Shown: positions 9,788 through 18,828 of the stretch, piece by piece
Layout of the letters: the number at the start of each line of letters is the position of its first letter
Numbering within the stretch: the stretch's first letter is position 1
Assembly (NCBI GenBank): GCA_022820505.1
Contig: JAJEFK010000044.1
Location: 1 to 64,000 of the forward strand
Source: Acidimicrobiia bacterium
GTDB lineage: Bacteria; Actinomycetota; Acidimicrobiia; Acidimicrobiales; Poriferisodalaceae
Reading direction: 5' to 3'
DNA: 64,000 nt
The notes under the pieces: model-generated
What the model was told of the DNA's origin: nothing
Database searches by the model: none
The model's input: only the letters and a program-made list of their open reading frames with translations
Program-made: the position numbers and the translations under genes

Positions 9788-12700
9788 TCAGGTCACCTTG
9801 CGGATCTGCACGGTGTGCGTGCTGCCGCTGTCGGCTGTCACGGTGATCTCGTAGCCCCGCACCACGATCGATTCGCCGACGGCGAGGACGGGATCTTCTG
9901 CGAGCCAGCGGCTGCCGGAGTGGCCCGCCAGGCTGATCGGCGATTGCCCCGACCCGAGCGAGGTGTTGACCGTGTACACCAGCACGCCCTCTTCGATGAG
10001 GTTCGGCAGCGTGGCCCGCGTCCCGTCCTGCTGGCTGATCTGACGGTCGGCGTCGTAGCCCTGCTCGCGACGGCTCTCCAGCACGATCGCCGAATACGAG
10101 TTCTGCGGGATCACCACCATCGCGACGCCGCCGTCCGGCTCGGCGATGGGCGAGAGCTCGACCGTGGCTTCATGACCGGTGACGCAGCTCACCTGATCTT
10201 CTTCGAGCCAATCCAGATGCCAGCGATTCCACCCCAGCATCTCCTCGGGCTGCAGCCAGTAGTTGTGATTGGCGATGGTGATGCCGTTCGCGAAGTGCCA
10301 CACCTCGAGCAGGCCAGCGTGCTCCTCGGGCGCCAGGAAGAAGCCGTCGAGGCCCATGAGCCCCCAATCGGCATACACCCATGCCTCGCCCGCCGCAGGC
10401 TGGATGTCGGTTTCCCCCCGGTAGCCGGAGAGATTGGGAAGGCCCACGAAGTAGCTGATCTGATTGGCACCGTCGGTTCCCCAGAATCCCGGGACACGGG
10501 GCCGCTCGACCGGGAACGTGTTCATCCACATCACCGGCATCCGTTTGCCGCCCACGTCGGTGGGCGGGTAGGAGGTGGCTGTCTGGAAGTGCGAGCTGGG
10601 GAAGATCACCATCACCGCATCCACGGTCGAGATGTCGAGATCGTCTGACGCCTGCTCCACCGCCCGATTGGTGAGCTCGCCGTTCGCCTCGAGGAGGTGA
10701 TGCCCGTACCGCTCGACGTTCTCCTCGGCGGTGTGATCGGCTCTCAGCCATCGATGCACCGGCACGAACTCGACGTCGAGGTTCCCGTAGCTGGACGTCT
10801 CGAGGTACTGCTCGACATGGGGCAGCCCGACATCGGCCTCTTCTTGGGTGCTGTGGTCCGCGGCGGCGTCGGGGAAGTCGACGAACAGCACCGCTATCCG
10901 CAGAGTGCCGCTGGCGGGAAGATCCCCGTCGGGCCACGGGTGGCTGGAGTCGAGCCGGCAGTTCGTGCGCCACGGGCTCGGCTCGCCGCTGGCCCCCACG
11001 ACGAACGACCGGTGCCTGCCGTCGTCGGTGATCGTGTGGAACGCGAGCAGCTTCCCGTCGGGCGACCAGCGCGGAGCGAGCGCCTGGCCGTCGAGGTCGC
11101 TCACCTGCTCTTCGTTCGCGCCGTCGATGTCGGCGATGTAGATGTCCGAGCCCGAGATGTCGCCTCGTGCGTAGGCGATTCGATTGCCCGAAGGCGACCA
11201 CGCCACTTCGCCGCGCGGGTACACGTTCTGGGTGACGGTCTGCCGTTGGAGGCGGTTGTCGAGATTGGTCACATACAGCGTGTCGTCTTCGATGAACGCG
11301 AACTGCGTGCCGTCGGGTGACCACGCCAGCGGCACTTGCGGGTCCAAGTGGGAGGACAGGGCCTCATCGATCTCTCCGTCGGGATCCATCAGGGTCACGA
11401 AGGTTCGCCCGTCGAACGCTCGCTGGAAGAGGATGGACGTGCCGTCGGGAGACCAGTGCGGGTGCTCGTCGCGGATATTCCCGCTGGTGAGCCTGACGGG
11501 CTGCCCTCCGGTTGAGTTCACCTTCCAGATGTGGGCCACCCAGTTGTCGCCCAATGAGTAGCCCCGCACGTAGGCGATCTCGGTGCCGTCGGGCGACCAC
11601 GTCGCGGAGTAGAGGTAGGCAGTGCCCCGGTCGAGCAGCCGGCGGCGGTCGCTGCCGTCGTTGGCGACGGTCCACAGCGAGCCGTTCTCGGTGTACACGA
11701 GCCGGCTGCAGTCGGGCGACCACGCCGGGTCCTCGGCATTCGTCGACGGGACCAGCCGGCGGGCCTCGTCGCCGATGGCGCCGCCGCAGTCGAGCGCCGC
11801 AGCGCTGCTGTCTTCGTCCTGCGTGTCGCTGCTGTCGTCCTGCTCGTCGCCGTCGCCATCGCCGTCGCCTTGCCGGCCGGACTCGGTGTCGATTTCCCCG
11901 GCGCGCCCCTCGGCGATGCGCTGGGTGGCTTCGGACAGGTACGTGTCGAGCGACGCCTGCTGCACCGCCGCTTCGCCGCCGAAGACGAGCATCAGCGCGA
12001 AGTACACATCGGCATCGATGTCGGTGTCTGCAAGGCGCTGCAGCTTGAGGTCGAGATAGACGGCGGTGGGCACCGGGACTGCGCTCGGGCCCGTGAGCAG
12101 CAACGACGTGCACAGCCTGCCCAGCAGCGGTGCGGCGCTGAACGAATCGAAGGGAACGTCGGCGCGTGCGATGCCGTAGGACGTGTCGCCGAAGCAGGGG
12201 GAGTCGCCGATGCCCTCGTAGCGACCTTCCACCAGCTCGGCAGCCTGGACGGCGGTGTCGAAGCGGGTGGCGCAGGCGAGGCGGGTCACACCCATGCCGG
12301 CGTCGGCGATCGCCTGGGACACCGGTTCGGCCAGCGCCGCAGTCCCGCCCATGACCACGACGTGGCGGACGTTGTCGCGGGCACGGGCCACCCGCAGGTA
12401 GTCGGCCACGTCGGCATGCAGCTCGTCGGGCGGCGTGAGCAGCACCGGGTGCGGTCCCAGCGCCGCGAACGGCCCTGCGACGAGGGCATCGGCGAACACA
12501 TCGCCGCTGGCCACGATGACGGTGTTGCCGTTGCCGAGGCCCGGCATGTCGCCCGGCTTGAGCCGCTCGGCCACGGCCACGCTGGTGCCGAAGCGGTCCG
12601 CGCCCGCCACCCGCTCCACGCTCAAGCCGGTCTCGCGCAGCCCGCGTTCCACCGCTGCGCTGACGCCACGCCCGGGACCGTGGCGGGGGTCGTCGCCGGA

Positions 12701-13087
12701 TGGTCCCACGATGACGGCGGTGCTGGCGCCGACCCGCTGCAGGAACGCCAAGGCGTCGCCTCGCAGCTCGTCAGGAGGCGTCAGCAGCACCGGGGCGCCG
12801 CGGGCACCGGCGAGCGGCGCGGCGACGACGGCATCGGTCCAGCGTTCGCCCGACACCAGCACGACGACGTCGAGCTGATCGTCGGCGAAGGTCGCCAGCA
12901 CCTCGGCGATGCGCAAGGAGGTCTCGTAGCGATCGGCACCGCCGTAGCGCAGGTACGCAAAGGCGACAGCGGTGGACTGGGCCTCATCTGCGTCGTCCTG
13001 CTGCGCCCCGGCGCTGCTCGGCGGCACAGCCAGCGCAGCGCTGAGTGCCAGCAGCGACGCCAGCAGTCCGATCAGCAGCCTTCGCAC
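9788..13087 (-). CDS. CWB2 / WD40-like propeller / degenerate M6-like peptidase paralogue
   Basis: The protein has 1099 residues from GTG 13087 and the same architecture as its neighbour. A signal peptide (MRRLLIGLLASLL, to about residue 29) is followed by three CWB2 repeats (about 40-390), an acidic Gly/Asp-rich linker (about 402-436) and six W-S-P-x-G propeller repeats (about 450-710). The M6-like domain begins near residue 727 (LRIAVLFVDFPDA). Where the partner has HELMHNLGLLD, this protein has NQISYFVGLPN (residues 875-885). Both zinc-ligand His, the catalytic Glu and the downstream Asp are thus replaced, while GL and the flanking structure remain. It is very likely catalytically dead. 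The frame is intact and full length, so it is a pseudoenzyme and not a broken gene. Stop codons of the pair are only 12 bases apart. Confidence 0.82.
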   Translation of the reverse strand: MRRLLIGLLASLLALSAALAVPPSSAGAQQDDADEAQSTAVAFAYLRYGGADRYETSLRIAEVLATFADDQLDVVVLVSGERWTDAVVAAPLAGARGAPVLLTPPDELRGDALAFLQRVGASTAVIVGPSGDDPRHGPGRGVSAAVERGLRETGLSVERVAGADRFGTSVAVAERLKPGDMPGLGNGNTVIVASGDVFADALVAGPFAALGPHPVLLTPPDELHADVADYLRVARARDNVRHVVVMGGTAALAEPVSQAIADAGMGVTRLACATRFDTAVQAAELVEGRYEGIGDSPCFGDTSYGIARADVPFDSFSAAPLLGRLCTSLLLTGPSAVPVPTAVYLDLKLQRLADTDIDADVYFALMLVFGGEAAVQQASLDTYLSEATQRIAEGRAGEIDTESGRQGDGDGDGDEQDDSSDTQDEDSSAAALDCGGAIGDEARRLVPSTNAEDPAWSPDCSRLVYTENGSLWTVANDGSDRRRLLDRGTAYLYSATWSPDGTEIAYVRGYSLGDNWVAHIWKVNSTGGQPVRLTSGNIRDEHPHWSPDGTSILFQRAFDGRTFVTLMDPDGEIDEALSSHLDPQVPLAWSPDGTQFAFIEDDTLYVTNLDNRLQRQTVTQNVYPRGEVAWSPSGNRIAYARGDISGSDIYIADIDGANEEQVSDLDGQALAPRWSPDGKLLAFHTITDDGRHRSFVVGASGEPSPWRTNCRLDSSHPWPDGDLPASGTLRIAVLFVDFPDAAADHSTQEEADVGLPHVEQYLETSSYGNLDVEFVPVHRWLRADHTAEENVERYGHHLLEANGELTNRAVEQASDDLDISTVDAVMVIFPSSHFQTATSYPPTDVGGKRMPVMWMNTFPVERPRVPGFWGTDGANQISYFVGLPNLSGYRGETDIQPAAGEAWVYADWGLMGLDGFFLAPEEHAGLLEVWHFANGITIANHNYWLQPEEMLGWNRWHLDWLEEDQVSCVTGHEATVELSPIAEPDGGVAMVVIPQNSYSAIVLESRREQGYDADRQISQQDGTRATLPNLIEEGVLVYTVNTSLGSGQSPISLAGHSGSRWLAEDPVLAVGESIVVRGYEITVTADSGSTHTVQIRKVT

Positions 13088-13202
13088 TGCGACAACGTAG
13101 TTTCGTGGCAGCCGTTACGCCTTGATTGCAACTGCTGGACACTAGGAAATGTGACGGCAATAGCTCTTGGGGGCCGCGGTAGCATCGTGTTTGACGGGAG
13201 CG

Positions 13203-14876
13203 ATGGCGTTCCCGCTGATCCGACGCGTGACTGCTATGGCCCTGCGCCTTGAAGACCGAGATCTGGTCCTCGCGTATCAAGCCGGCGACGACGAAGCGTT
13301 CGCCGAGCTGGTGCGTGAGTACCGGCCGCAGCTGCTCGGTCACGCGCGCCGCAAGCTCGGTTGCCCCGAAGCGGCCGAGGACGCTGTGCAGGAGGCGTTG
13401 GTGCGTGCGCTGCGTGCCATGCCGCGCTTCAACGGCAACTACCTGGTGGGGCCGTGGCTGCACCGCATCCTGTCCAACGTCTGCAGCGACGAGGGCAACC
13501 GGCAGCGCCGTGAGGGCGAGAAGACCGAGCGGTACGCCTCGAACGACAAGGCGCTGAACCCGCCGTCGACTATCGAGGACGAGCTCGGTCTCGACATCGA
13601 CGATGCCGAGCTGGCCGACGCAGTCGACAATCTGTCCGAGCAGTACCACGAGGCGCTGATGCTGCGCTTCGTCGAGGAGCTGAGCTACGAAGAGGTTGCT
13701 GCCAGGGCCGGGGTGTCCGAAGAGAACGCCCGGGCACGGGTGTCGCGTGCGCGCAACGCTGTGCGGGCCGCGCTGAAGCTGGCAGCGGCTGCGCCGGTGG
13801 CGCTGATCGGGCTGCTGCGCCGTGGCGAGCGTGCCGCCGCAGCAGTGACGAGCCAGTCCTCGCCTGGGGGCGGCCGTGCTGCGCTGAACTCGGCCATGCC
13901 GGTGCTGACCGAGGCGGCGCCGATGGCGTCGCGTGCGGCGGCTGCGGCCACCAATGCGGCCACGACCGGCGTGCCGGTGATGGCCAAGGCTGCGGTCGGG
14001 TTCGGGCTCGCTACCGCGGTGATCACGCCGACCGTCGACTCGCCGGTGCACAAGGCGGCCGACCGGGTGCTGCCCGACTCGGTCATGGAGGTGCTGACGC
14101 CGTTCGCCGTTGATGTGCCCGCACCTGATGCGCCCGTGGTGGTGGGTGCCGCAGCGCCAGTGCCCGGTGTTGCTGATGTGACCGATCCGGCTGGGGCCGA
14201 AGGATCCGCTGTGTCGACGCCGGCTGCGGTGGCAGCAGCGCCTGAGCGTGAAGCGGCCCCACAGGCGGTTGAGGCCGCTGCACCGGCCGCGGCTGCGGTG
14301 GTTGCCACGCCTGCGGCCGACGACGCCCAGGCTGCCGCAGCGGTCGTCGAGGACACACCGGAGATCGTCGAGACGCGAGTCGCGACCGAGGTCGTGATCA
14401 ATCCCGATCCCCAGACCACGGTGAGCGACAGCAGCAGCGTGCAGGGCGCCCAGCTGACGTTCACGCCGTCGGGTGCCGACCGCTACGACGTGGCCGGTTC
14501 GATGTCGCTGACCGTCACGACCACGACGACGATTGCCGACGGCGGTGAAGAGACCACCGAAACGGTCACCACGAACGAGTCGGTTGCGGTGATCTCGCCC
14601 AGCTCGGCGTCGCTCGAAGCTGCCGATCCGGCAGTGACCGAGCGCCGCTTCAGCGCCCTGCTGGTGTTCGCTCCGGGCGACGACGGCGTGTCTGCCGAGA
14701 TGCGCCTAGCCGCCCGAGGCACCGCGAACGACGACGGCTCGCTCCAGATGACGGGCTACTTCACGGCCACGGGAACCGAGTCGCTGCCGCTGGCCGAGCG
14801 CGGCGACCTCTCAGGCACGCTCATCCTCGACGCCGACGGCATGCCCGCCTCGCTGTCGATCACCCTCACCCAGTAG
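13203..14876 (+). CDS. ECF-type RNA polymerase sigma factor with long C-terminal extension
   Basis: The protein has 557 residues from ATG 13203 (GGGAG just upstream). ATG 13236, giving MALRLEDRDLVLAYQ, is an alternative and fits the family's usual start. Sigma region 2 is visible (DEAFAELVREYRPQLLGHAR, then AEDAVQEALVRALR), and region 4 ends near residue 195 (YHEALMLRFVEELSYEEVA, then a helix-turn-helix). ECF sigmas usually end here, at about 180-200 residues. This one continues for about 350 residues: two short hydrophobic stretches (APVALIGLL and AAVGFGLATAVI), a long Ala/Pro/Val-rich linker, and a beta-rich C-terminal domain with repeated Thr. The extension may be a fused, membrane-tethered anti-sigma or sensor part; that is inference. 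It is divergent from a CWB2 gene and shares a 115-base intergenic region with it. Confidence 0.8.
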   Translation: MAFPLIRRVTAMALRLEDRDLVLAYQAGDDEAFAELVREYRPQLLGHARRKLGCPEAAEDAVQEALVRALRAMPRFNGNYLVGPWLHRILSNVCSDEGNRQRREGEKTERYASNDKALNPPSTIEDELGLDIDDAELADAVDNLSEQYHEALMLRFVEELSYEEVAARAGVSEENARARVSRARNAVRAALKLAAAAPVALIGLLRRGERAAAAVTSQSSPGGGRAALNSAMPVLTEAAPMASRAAAAATNAATTGVPVMAKAAVGFGLATAVITPTVDSPVHKAADRVLPDSVMEVLTPFAVDVPAPDAPVVVGAAAPVPGVADVTDPAGAEGSAVSTPAAVAAAPEREAAPQAVEAAAPAAAAVVATPAADDAQAAAAVVEDTPEIVETRVATEVVINPDPQTTVSDSSSVQGAQLTFTPSGADRYDVAGSMSLTVTTTTTIADGGEETTETVTTNESVAVISPSSASLEAADPAVTERRFSALLVFAPGDDGVSAEMRLAARGTANDDGSLQMTGYFTATGTESLPLAERGDLSGTLILDADGMPASLSITLTQ

Positions 14877-14892
14877 CCCCCCGGGCGCCGGC

Positions 14893-15681
14893 TCAGGCGT
14901 TCTTGATGAGGAGGCCGCCGTCTACGGGGAGGACGGCGCCGGTCATGTACTGGCTGGCGGGCAGGCAGAAGTTGAGCGTGCCGTGCGCCACTTCCTCGGG
15001 CTCGGCGTAGCGGCCGAGGGCGGTGCGGCGCTTGGCGAAGATCGTCTTGTGCTCCTCGGAGATCTCCGCGGTCATGGCCGTGCGGATCGGGCCGGGGCAG
15101 ATGCAGTTGACCGTGATGCCCTCACGGCCCAGCTCCACCGCAAGTGACTTCGTGAGCCCGATCACGCCGTGCTTGGCGGCCGTGTAGGGCGAGCCGAACT
15201 TGGTGGCGCCCCAGCCCTCGGTGGAGGCGATGTTGACGATGCGGGCCGCATCGGACTGGCGCAGGTACGGCAGTGCCGCCCGCACCGTGTAGGTGTGCGC
15301 CGTCAGCAGCACCTCGAGGGAGATGGCCCAGTTGTCCTCGTAGTTCTCGGCGTCGATCGGCGAGAAGCGGGAGATGCCGGCGTTGTTGATGACGTGGTCG
15401 ATGCCGCCGAACCGTTCGGCCACCTCGTCGGTGACCTGGTTGACGCGGTCGCGGTTGGCCACGTCCATCGTCCAGCCCGCTGCGGAGCCGCCGGCGTCGT
15501 TGATCTCGGCCACCACGGCGTCCACATCGGCCTGCCGCAGGTCAGTCACCGCGACGTGCGCGCCCTCGTCGGCGAACACGTGCGCCGTCGCCCGTCCCTG
15601 GCCCATGCCGGCACCGGTGATCAGCGTCACCCGGCCCTCGATCGACCGGCTCAATGTCGACAGTCGCTTCGTCGTCCCCAT
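14893..15681 (-). CDS. Short-chain dehydrogenase/reductase (SDR)
   Basis: The protein has 262 residues, a classical SDR length. The NAD(P) motif TGAGMGQG lies near residues 22-29, NNAG near 95, the catalytic Ser in NIAS, and YTAAK holds Tyr and Lys. Asp in VTDLR after beta-2 favours NAD(H). The substrate cannot be told from sequence. GAGGAG lies 9 bases before the ATG. It is the last gene of a three-gene run with another SDR and a nitroreductase, so the three may act on one small-molecule pathway. It converges on the sigma gene with 16 bases between stops. Confidence 0.85.
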   Translation of the reverse strand: MGTTKRLSTLSRSIEGRVTLITGAGMGQGRATAHVFADEGAHVAVTDLRQADVDAVVAEINDAGGSAAGWTMDVANRDRVNQVTDEVAERFGGIDHVINNAGISRFSPIDAENYEDNWAISLEVLLTAHTYTVRAALPYLRQSDAARIVNIASTEGWGATKFGSPYTAAKHGVIGLTKSLAVELGREGITVNCICPGPIRTAMTAEISEEHKTIFAKRRTALGRYAEPEEVAHGTLNFCLPASQYMTGAVLPVDGGLLIKNA

Positions 15682-15729
15682 TGCGAGTCTCCTCGTTGCT
15701 TTCGGTTGTGTGCGGTGTGCGGCCTGGGT

Positions 15730-16512
15730 TCAGCCGGTCTGCCAGGCGGTGCCGCCGTCGATCTTGAGCACCGAACCGGTGGTGTAGCTCGACGCTTCTG
15801 AGGCGAAGTAGAGCGCCGCGCCGACCACCTCGTCGGCCTCGCCGCCGCGGCCCAGCGCGATCTCGTTCTCGGCCCGCTCGTTGAAGGCCTCCATGTCCCA
15901 GGCCTTGGAGATGTCGGTGAGGAACGGGCCGGGCATGATGCAGTTCACCCGCACGCGGGGCGCGTACTCGCGGGCGAACGACTGCGTGATGGCGTGGATG
16001 CCCGCCTTGGCCGCGCCGTAGGCCGTCTCGTTGGGCGAGGGCGCCACGGCCGCCACCGAGCTGACGTTGATGATCGAGCCGCCGCCCGCTTCGTACATGC
16101 GCTTGCCGAACACTGCCGAGGCCCGGAACGGCCCCTTGAGGTTCACATCGATCACCTTGTCGAACAGCGCCTCGGACACCTCGTACAGCGACGGGTACAG
16201 CGGCGACAGGCCGGCGTTGTTCACCAGCACCTCGCAGTGGCCGAACTCGTCATAGACCCGCTCGCACAGGGCGTCGTTCTGGTCCCAGTAGCCCACGTGG
16301 CATTCCACTGCCAGCGCCTGCTGACCGGTGGTGTCTCGCACCTCGGCTGCCAGCGCCTCGCAGTTGTCGAGCTTGCGGGAGGCGATCACCACATCCGCGC
16401 CGGCCCGGGCGAACGCGAGCACCATCTCGCGGCCCAGCCCGCGCGACCCGCCGGTGACCACCGCCACCCGGCCCGACAGGTCGAACAGCGCTGCGTTCGA
16501 GGTGCCAGCCAT
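15730..16512 (-). CDS. Short-chain dehydrogenase/reductase (SDR)
   Basis: The protein has 260 residues. TGGSRGLG binds the cofactor near residues 20-27, NNAG is near 100, the catalytic Ser lies in NVSS and the Tyr/Lys pair in YGAAK. SRK after beta-2 suggests NADP(H). The ATG follows the nitroreductase stop by a single base (TGA-G-ATG), so translation is probably coupled. It is distinct from the SDR downstream and not a recent duplicate. The substrate is unknown. Confidence 0.85.
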   Translation of the reverse strand: MAGTSNAALFDLSGRVAVVTGGSRGLGREMVLAFARAGADVVIASRKLDNCEALAAEVRDTTGQQALAVECHVGYWDQNDALCERVYDEFGHCEVLVNNAGLSPLYPSLYEVSEALFDKVIDVNLKGPFRASAVFGKRMYEAGGGSIINVSSVAAVAPSPNETAYGAAKAGIHAITQSFAREYAPRVRVNCIMPGPFLTDISKAWDMEAFNERAENEIALGRGGEADEVVGAALYFASEASSYTTGSVLKIDGGTAWQTG

Positions 16513-16513
16513 C

Positions 16514-17182
16514 TCAGCGGCTCCAGGAGTTCCAGCTCATCACCGAGTCGAGATCGGTGCGGGTGGCCAGCTTGAAGTCGGTGCCGACGGTGTAGGCCAC
16601 CGGGCTGAGCGCGTACTGGCGCACATTGTCGTAGGGGATGCCCAGGATCTCGGCGGCCTCGCGCTCGTAGCCGAGGTGCAGGGTGGTCCAGCAGGTGCCG
16701 AGGCCCCGCTCGCGGGCAGCCAGCATGAAGCTCCACGCCGCGGGGATGATCGAGCCGGCTTGGCCCACCATCATGCGGGCGTCGTCGGTGCGTCCGGTGA
16801 TGCAGGGCAGGAACAGCACCGGGCTGCGATGCATGTTCTCCGACAGGAACTCGGCCGAGGAGGTCACCCGGGCCTGCTGTGCCTCTCGCTGGGCGCCGAG
16901 GCCCGAGCCCACGCGGCCCGCGTACATGGGGCTGTTGCGGTAGGCGTCGAAACCCTGCTTGTAGAGCGCCGAGATGGCCTCGATCTTGTCGCGCTCGGTG
17001 ACGAACACGAAGTGCCAGCCCTGCATGTTGGAGCCCGTCGGCGACTGCACGGCGATCTCGACACACTCCCGCAGCACCGAATCGGGCACCGGCCGGTCGA
17101 AGTCGAGCCGCTTGCGCACGGCCCGGGTGGTCTGCAGCACCTCGTCGGCCGACAGGCCCAGCTTGATCCCTTTTTCGCTCAT
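16514..17182 (-). CDS. Nitroreductase family flavoprotein
   Basis: The protein has 222 residues, typical for FMN-dependent nitroreductases. The FMN phosphate-binding start reads TTRAVRKRLDFDRPVP (about 18-33), followed by SPTGSNMQGWHFVFV, the family's SPSxxNxQPW-type motif. The C-terminal part has LGTCWTT and LGIPYDN. It likely reduces a nitro, enone or quinone-like substrate with NAD(P)H. GGAG lies 7 bases before the ATG. It is the first gene of the run with two SDRs. The actual substrate is not inferable. Confidence 0.83.
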   Translation of the reverse strand: MSEKGIKLGLSADEVLQTTRAVRKRLDFDRPVPDSVLRECVEIAVQSPTGSNMQGWHFVFVTERDKIEAISALYKQGFDAYRNSPMYAGRVGSGLGAQREAQQARVTSSAEFLSENMHRSPVLFLPCITGRTDDARMMVGQAGSIIPAAWSFMLAARERGLGTCWTTLHLGYEREAAEILGIPYDNVRQYALSPVAYTVGTDFKLATRTDLDSVMSWNSWSR

Positions 17183-17375
17183 CGTGTGCTCCGTTCGGTC
17201 GTGCTCGGCGGGGTTGTTGGCGCCGATGTCCCGCAGCAGAGTAACCGGCGCCTGTCAGGCGTACCGGGCCGTTCACACCCGCTTGGAAGCGGTCGCTGAT
17301 GTTGCGTTGACATGTGCTCGCACGGCGTTGCGTTCCCGATGTGAACTGGCCAGCCGTGCGGATGCGGTCAGGGCA

Positions 17376-18239
17376 TCAGCGCAGGAACTTGCTGGTCGTG
17401 TTGTCGGCCAGTACCCGCCCGCTGGTCTGGCAGCCGGCGCAGTAGTTGACCGAGTAGTCGCGGTACTCGACGGCCCGCACCACGTCGCCGCAGATCGGGC
17501 ACGACTCGCCGGTGCGGCTGTGTACCGCTGAGGGCCGCTCGGCCGACCGGCTCATCTGGGGGAGTTGCCGCTCGGCGGCCAGCGACTCGTCGACGACGCT
17601 GCCGATGGCGGCCACCACCGCCTCGACGCCGTCTGAATCCATCCGGCCGGTGGGTGCGAACGGCGACAGCTTGGCCCGGTGGCAGATCTCGTTGGCCAGC
17701 CGCCGTCCGAGCCCCGAGATCACGCGCTGGTCTCGCAGGAAGTTGTGCAGGCGGGCTGAGTGCGTCGCCATGAGCTCGGCCATGGCTGCCGCGTCGATGT
17801 CGGTGGCTTCGGGCCCCAGGCGGGCGAGCGGTTCGGCCTCGGCGGGATCGCTGGCGATCACCCACACGCCGGCCCGCTTCTGCGTGCCCGGCTCGGTGAG
17901 CAGCAGCCCCAGGCCGCTCTCGAATTCGAATCTGGCCAGCCCGTCACGGGGCCGGCGGGGCCGCTTGGCACCCGGTTCGAGCACCCGCAGCCGCCCGCCC
18001 TGCATTAGGTGCACCACGAAGGTCAGCCCGTCCCCGCCGGCGGCGGGAGCGAACCGCAGCAGCAGGAACTTCGCCCGCTGGCTGACGCTGCGCAGCGGCC
18101 AGCCGACGGCGTCATTCGGCGACGGGCTCGCGGTCTTGAGCGCAGTGAACGAGAGCGGCTCGAACCGCTTCAGCACCTCACCGGCGGCCAGCGCTTCCAG
18201 TCGTTCAGCATGCGCCCGGATTTCCGGAATCTCCGGCAC
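17376..18239 (-). CDS. Fpg/Nei family DNA glycosylase
   Basis: The protein has 287 residues from GTG 18239. The N-terminus MPEIPE gives the catalytic Pro2 and Glu3 of the family. A Lys in SQRAKFLLLRF matches the conserved Lys57 of Fpg, and a helix-two-turn-helix region contains GLGRRLANEI. A C-terminal zinc finger C-x2-C-x16-C-x2-C (CPICG to CAGC) precedes the final TSKFLR. It is expected to excise oxidised bases and cleave the abasic site in base-excision repair. Whether it is Fpg (8-oxoG) or Nei-like is not clear. It follows the SCP2-like gene by six bases. Confidence 0.85.
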   Translation of the reverse strand: MPEIPEIRAHAERLEALAAGEVLKRFEPLSFTALKTASPSPNDAVGWPLRSVSQRAKFLLLRFAPAAGGDGLTFVVHLMQGGRLRVLEPGAKRPRRPRDGLARFEFESGLGLLLTEPGTQKRAGVWVIASDPAEAEPLARLGPEATDIDAAAMAELMATHSARLHNFLRDQRVISGLGRRLANEICHRAKLSPFAPTGRMDSDGVEAVVAAIGSVVDESLAAERQLPQMSRSAERPSAVHSRTGESCPICGDVVRAVEYRDYSVNYCAGCQTSGRVLADNTTSKFLR

Positions 18240-18245
18240 GAAGCG

Positions 18246-18815
18246 TCAGCCCCCGCCGTCGCCAGCCGACCCGTCGGCGTCACCCGTCCCGCCACGGTCC
18301 GACCCGTCGCTGCCCTCCCCAGTCCCGTCGCCGGAGGCACTGTCTTCCTCCTCGGCGAGCGCCTGGCCGAGAGCCGTGTTCACGAGCGCCAATGCCTCGG
18401 AAGCCGCGATCAACACACGCACGTCGCCGCTCACCGTGATGAGTCCTGCCTGTAAGGCAGCCAGCGCACCCAGCTCGCCCCGCCGCACGGCCTCCGCCGT
18501 CTCCCGGGACTGGCTCATCACCACCACCCCGCCGTCGCTGGTCTGGCCAGCTTCGCCGCCCTCTCGGGCACTGCCCGTGCTTGCTCGCTCGCCGATGTCC
18601 TGATGCTCGCTCGGCTCGCTGCCTGCCGCCACGACATCGGCGGGCACCGGCTCCAAGTGCGCACGACCGCTGTCGATCACCAGCCGGTAGGCCACCACCG
18701 GCCCCCCGTTGCCGTCGCCGATCCGCTGCTCCACCGTGGCCCGCACCTCGGGCAGATCCACATCCGCCAGCACCTCCGACATCGCAGTGCACCAGCCCTC
18801 GGACCCGATCTCCAC
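18246..18815 (-). CDS. SCP2 sterol-binding-like domain protein
   Basis: The protein has 189 residues from GTG 18815, chosen because a TAGGTT box lies 7 bases upstream; the frame is open to GTG 18851. Residues 1-50 (MEIGSEGWCTAMSEV, then VVAYRLVIDSGRAHLEP) and 95-145 (TAEAVRRGELGALAALQAG, then VSGDVRVLIAA) match the pattern of small actinobacterial SCP2-type proteins: a gated pocket followed by G-x-L-x-x-x-G-D. A low-complexity Gly/Ser/Asp tail fills the last 35 residues. The ligand is unknown; lipid or hydrophobic small-molecule binding is the family role. It is the first gene of an operon with the glycosylase. Confidence 0.6.
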   Translation of the reverse strand: MEIGSEGWCTAMSEVLADVDLPEVRATVEQRIGDGNGGPVVAYRLVIDSGRAHLEPVPADVVAAGSEPSEHQDIGERASTGSAREGGEAGQTSDGGVVVMSQSRETAEAVRRGELGALAALQAGLITVSGDVRVLIAASEALALVNTALGQALAEEEDSASGDGTGEGSDGSDRGGTGDADGSAGDGGG

Positions 18816-18822
18816 GCCAGCG

Positions 18823-18828
18823 AACCTA
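18823..18828 (-). promoter_or_regulatory. Leaderless-type -10 box (TAGGTT)
   Basis: TAGGTT on the minus strand lies 7 bases before GTG 18815 of the SCP2-like gene and decides that start. Confidence 0.45.

Noticed and set aside
13167..13203. TTG start giving a longer sigma factor
   Set aside because: No ribosome-binding site and non-protein-like residues; later ATG codons fit the family better.
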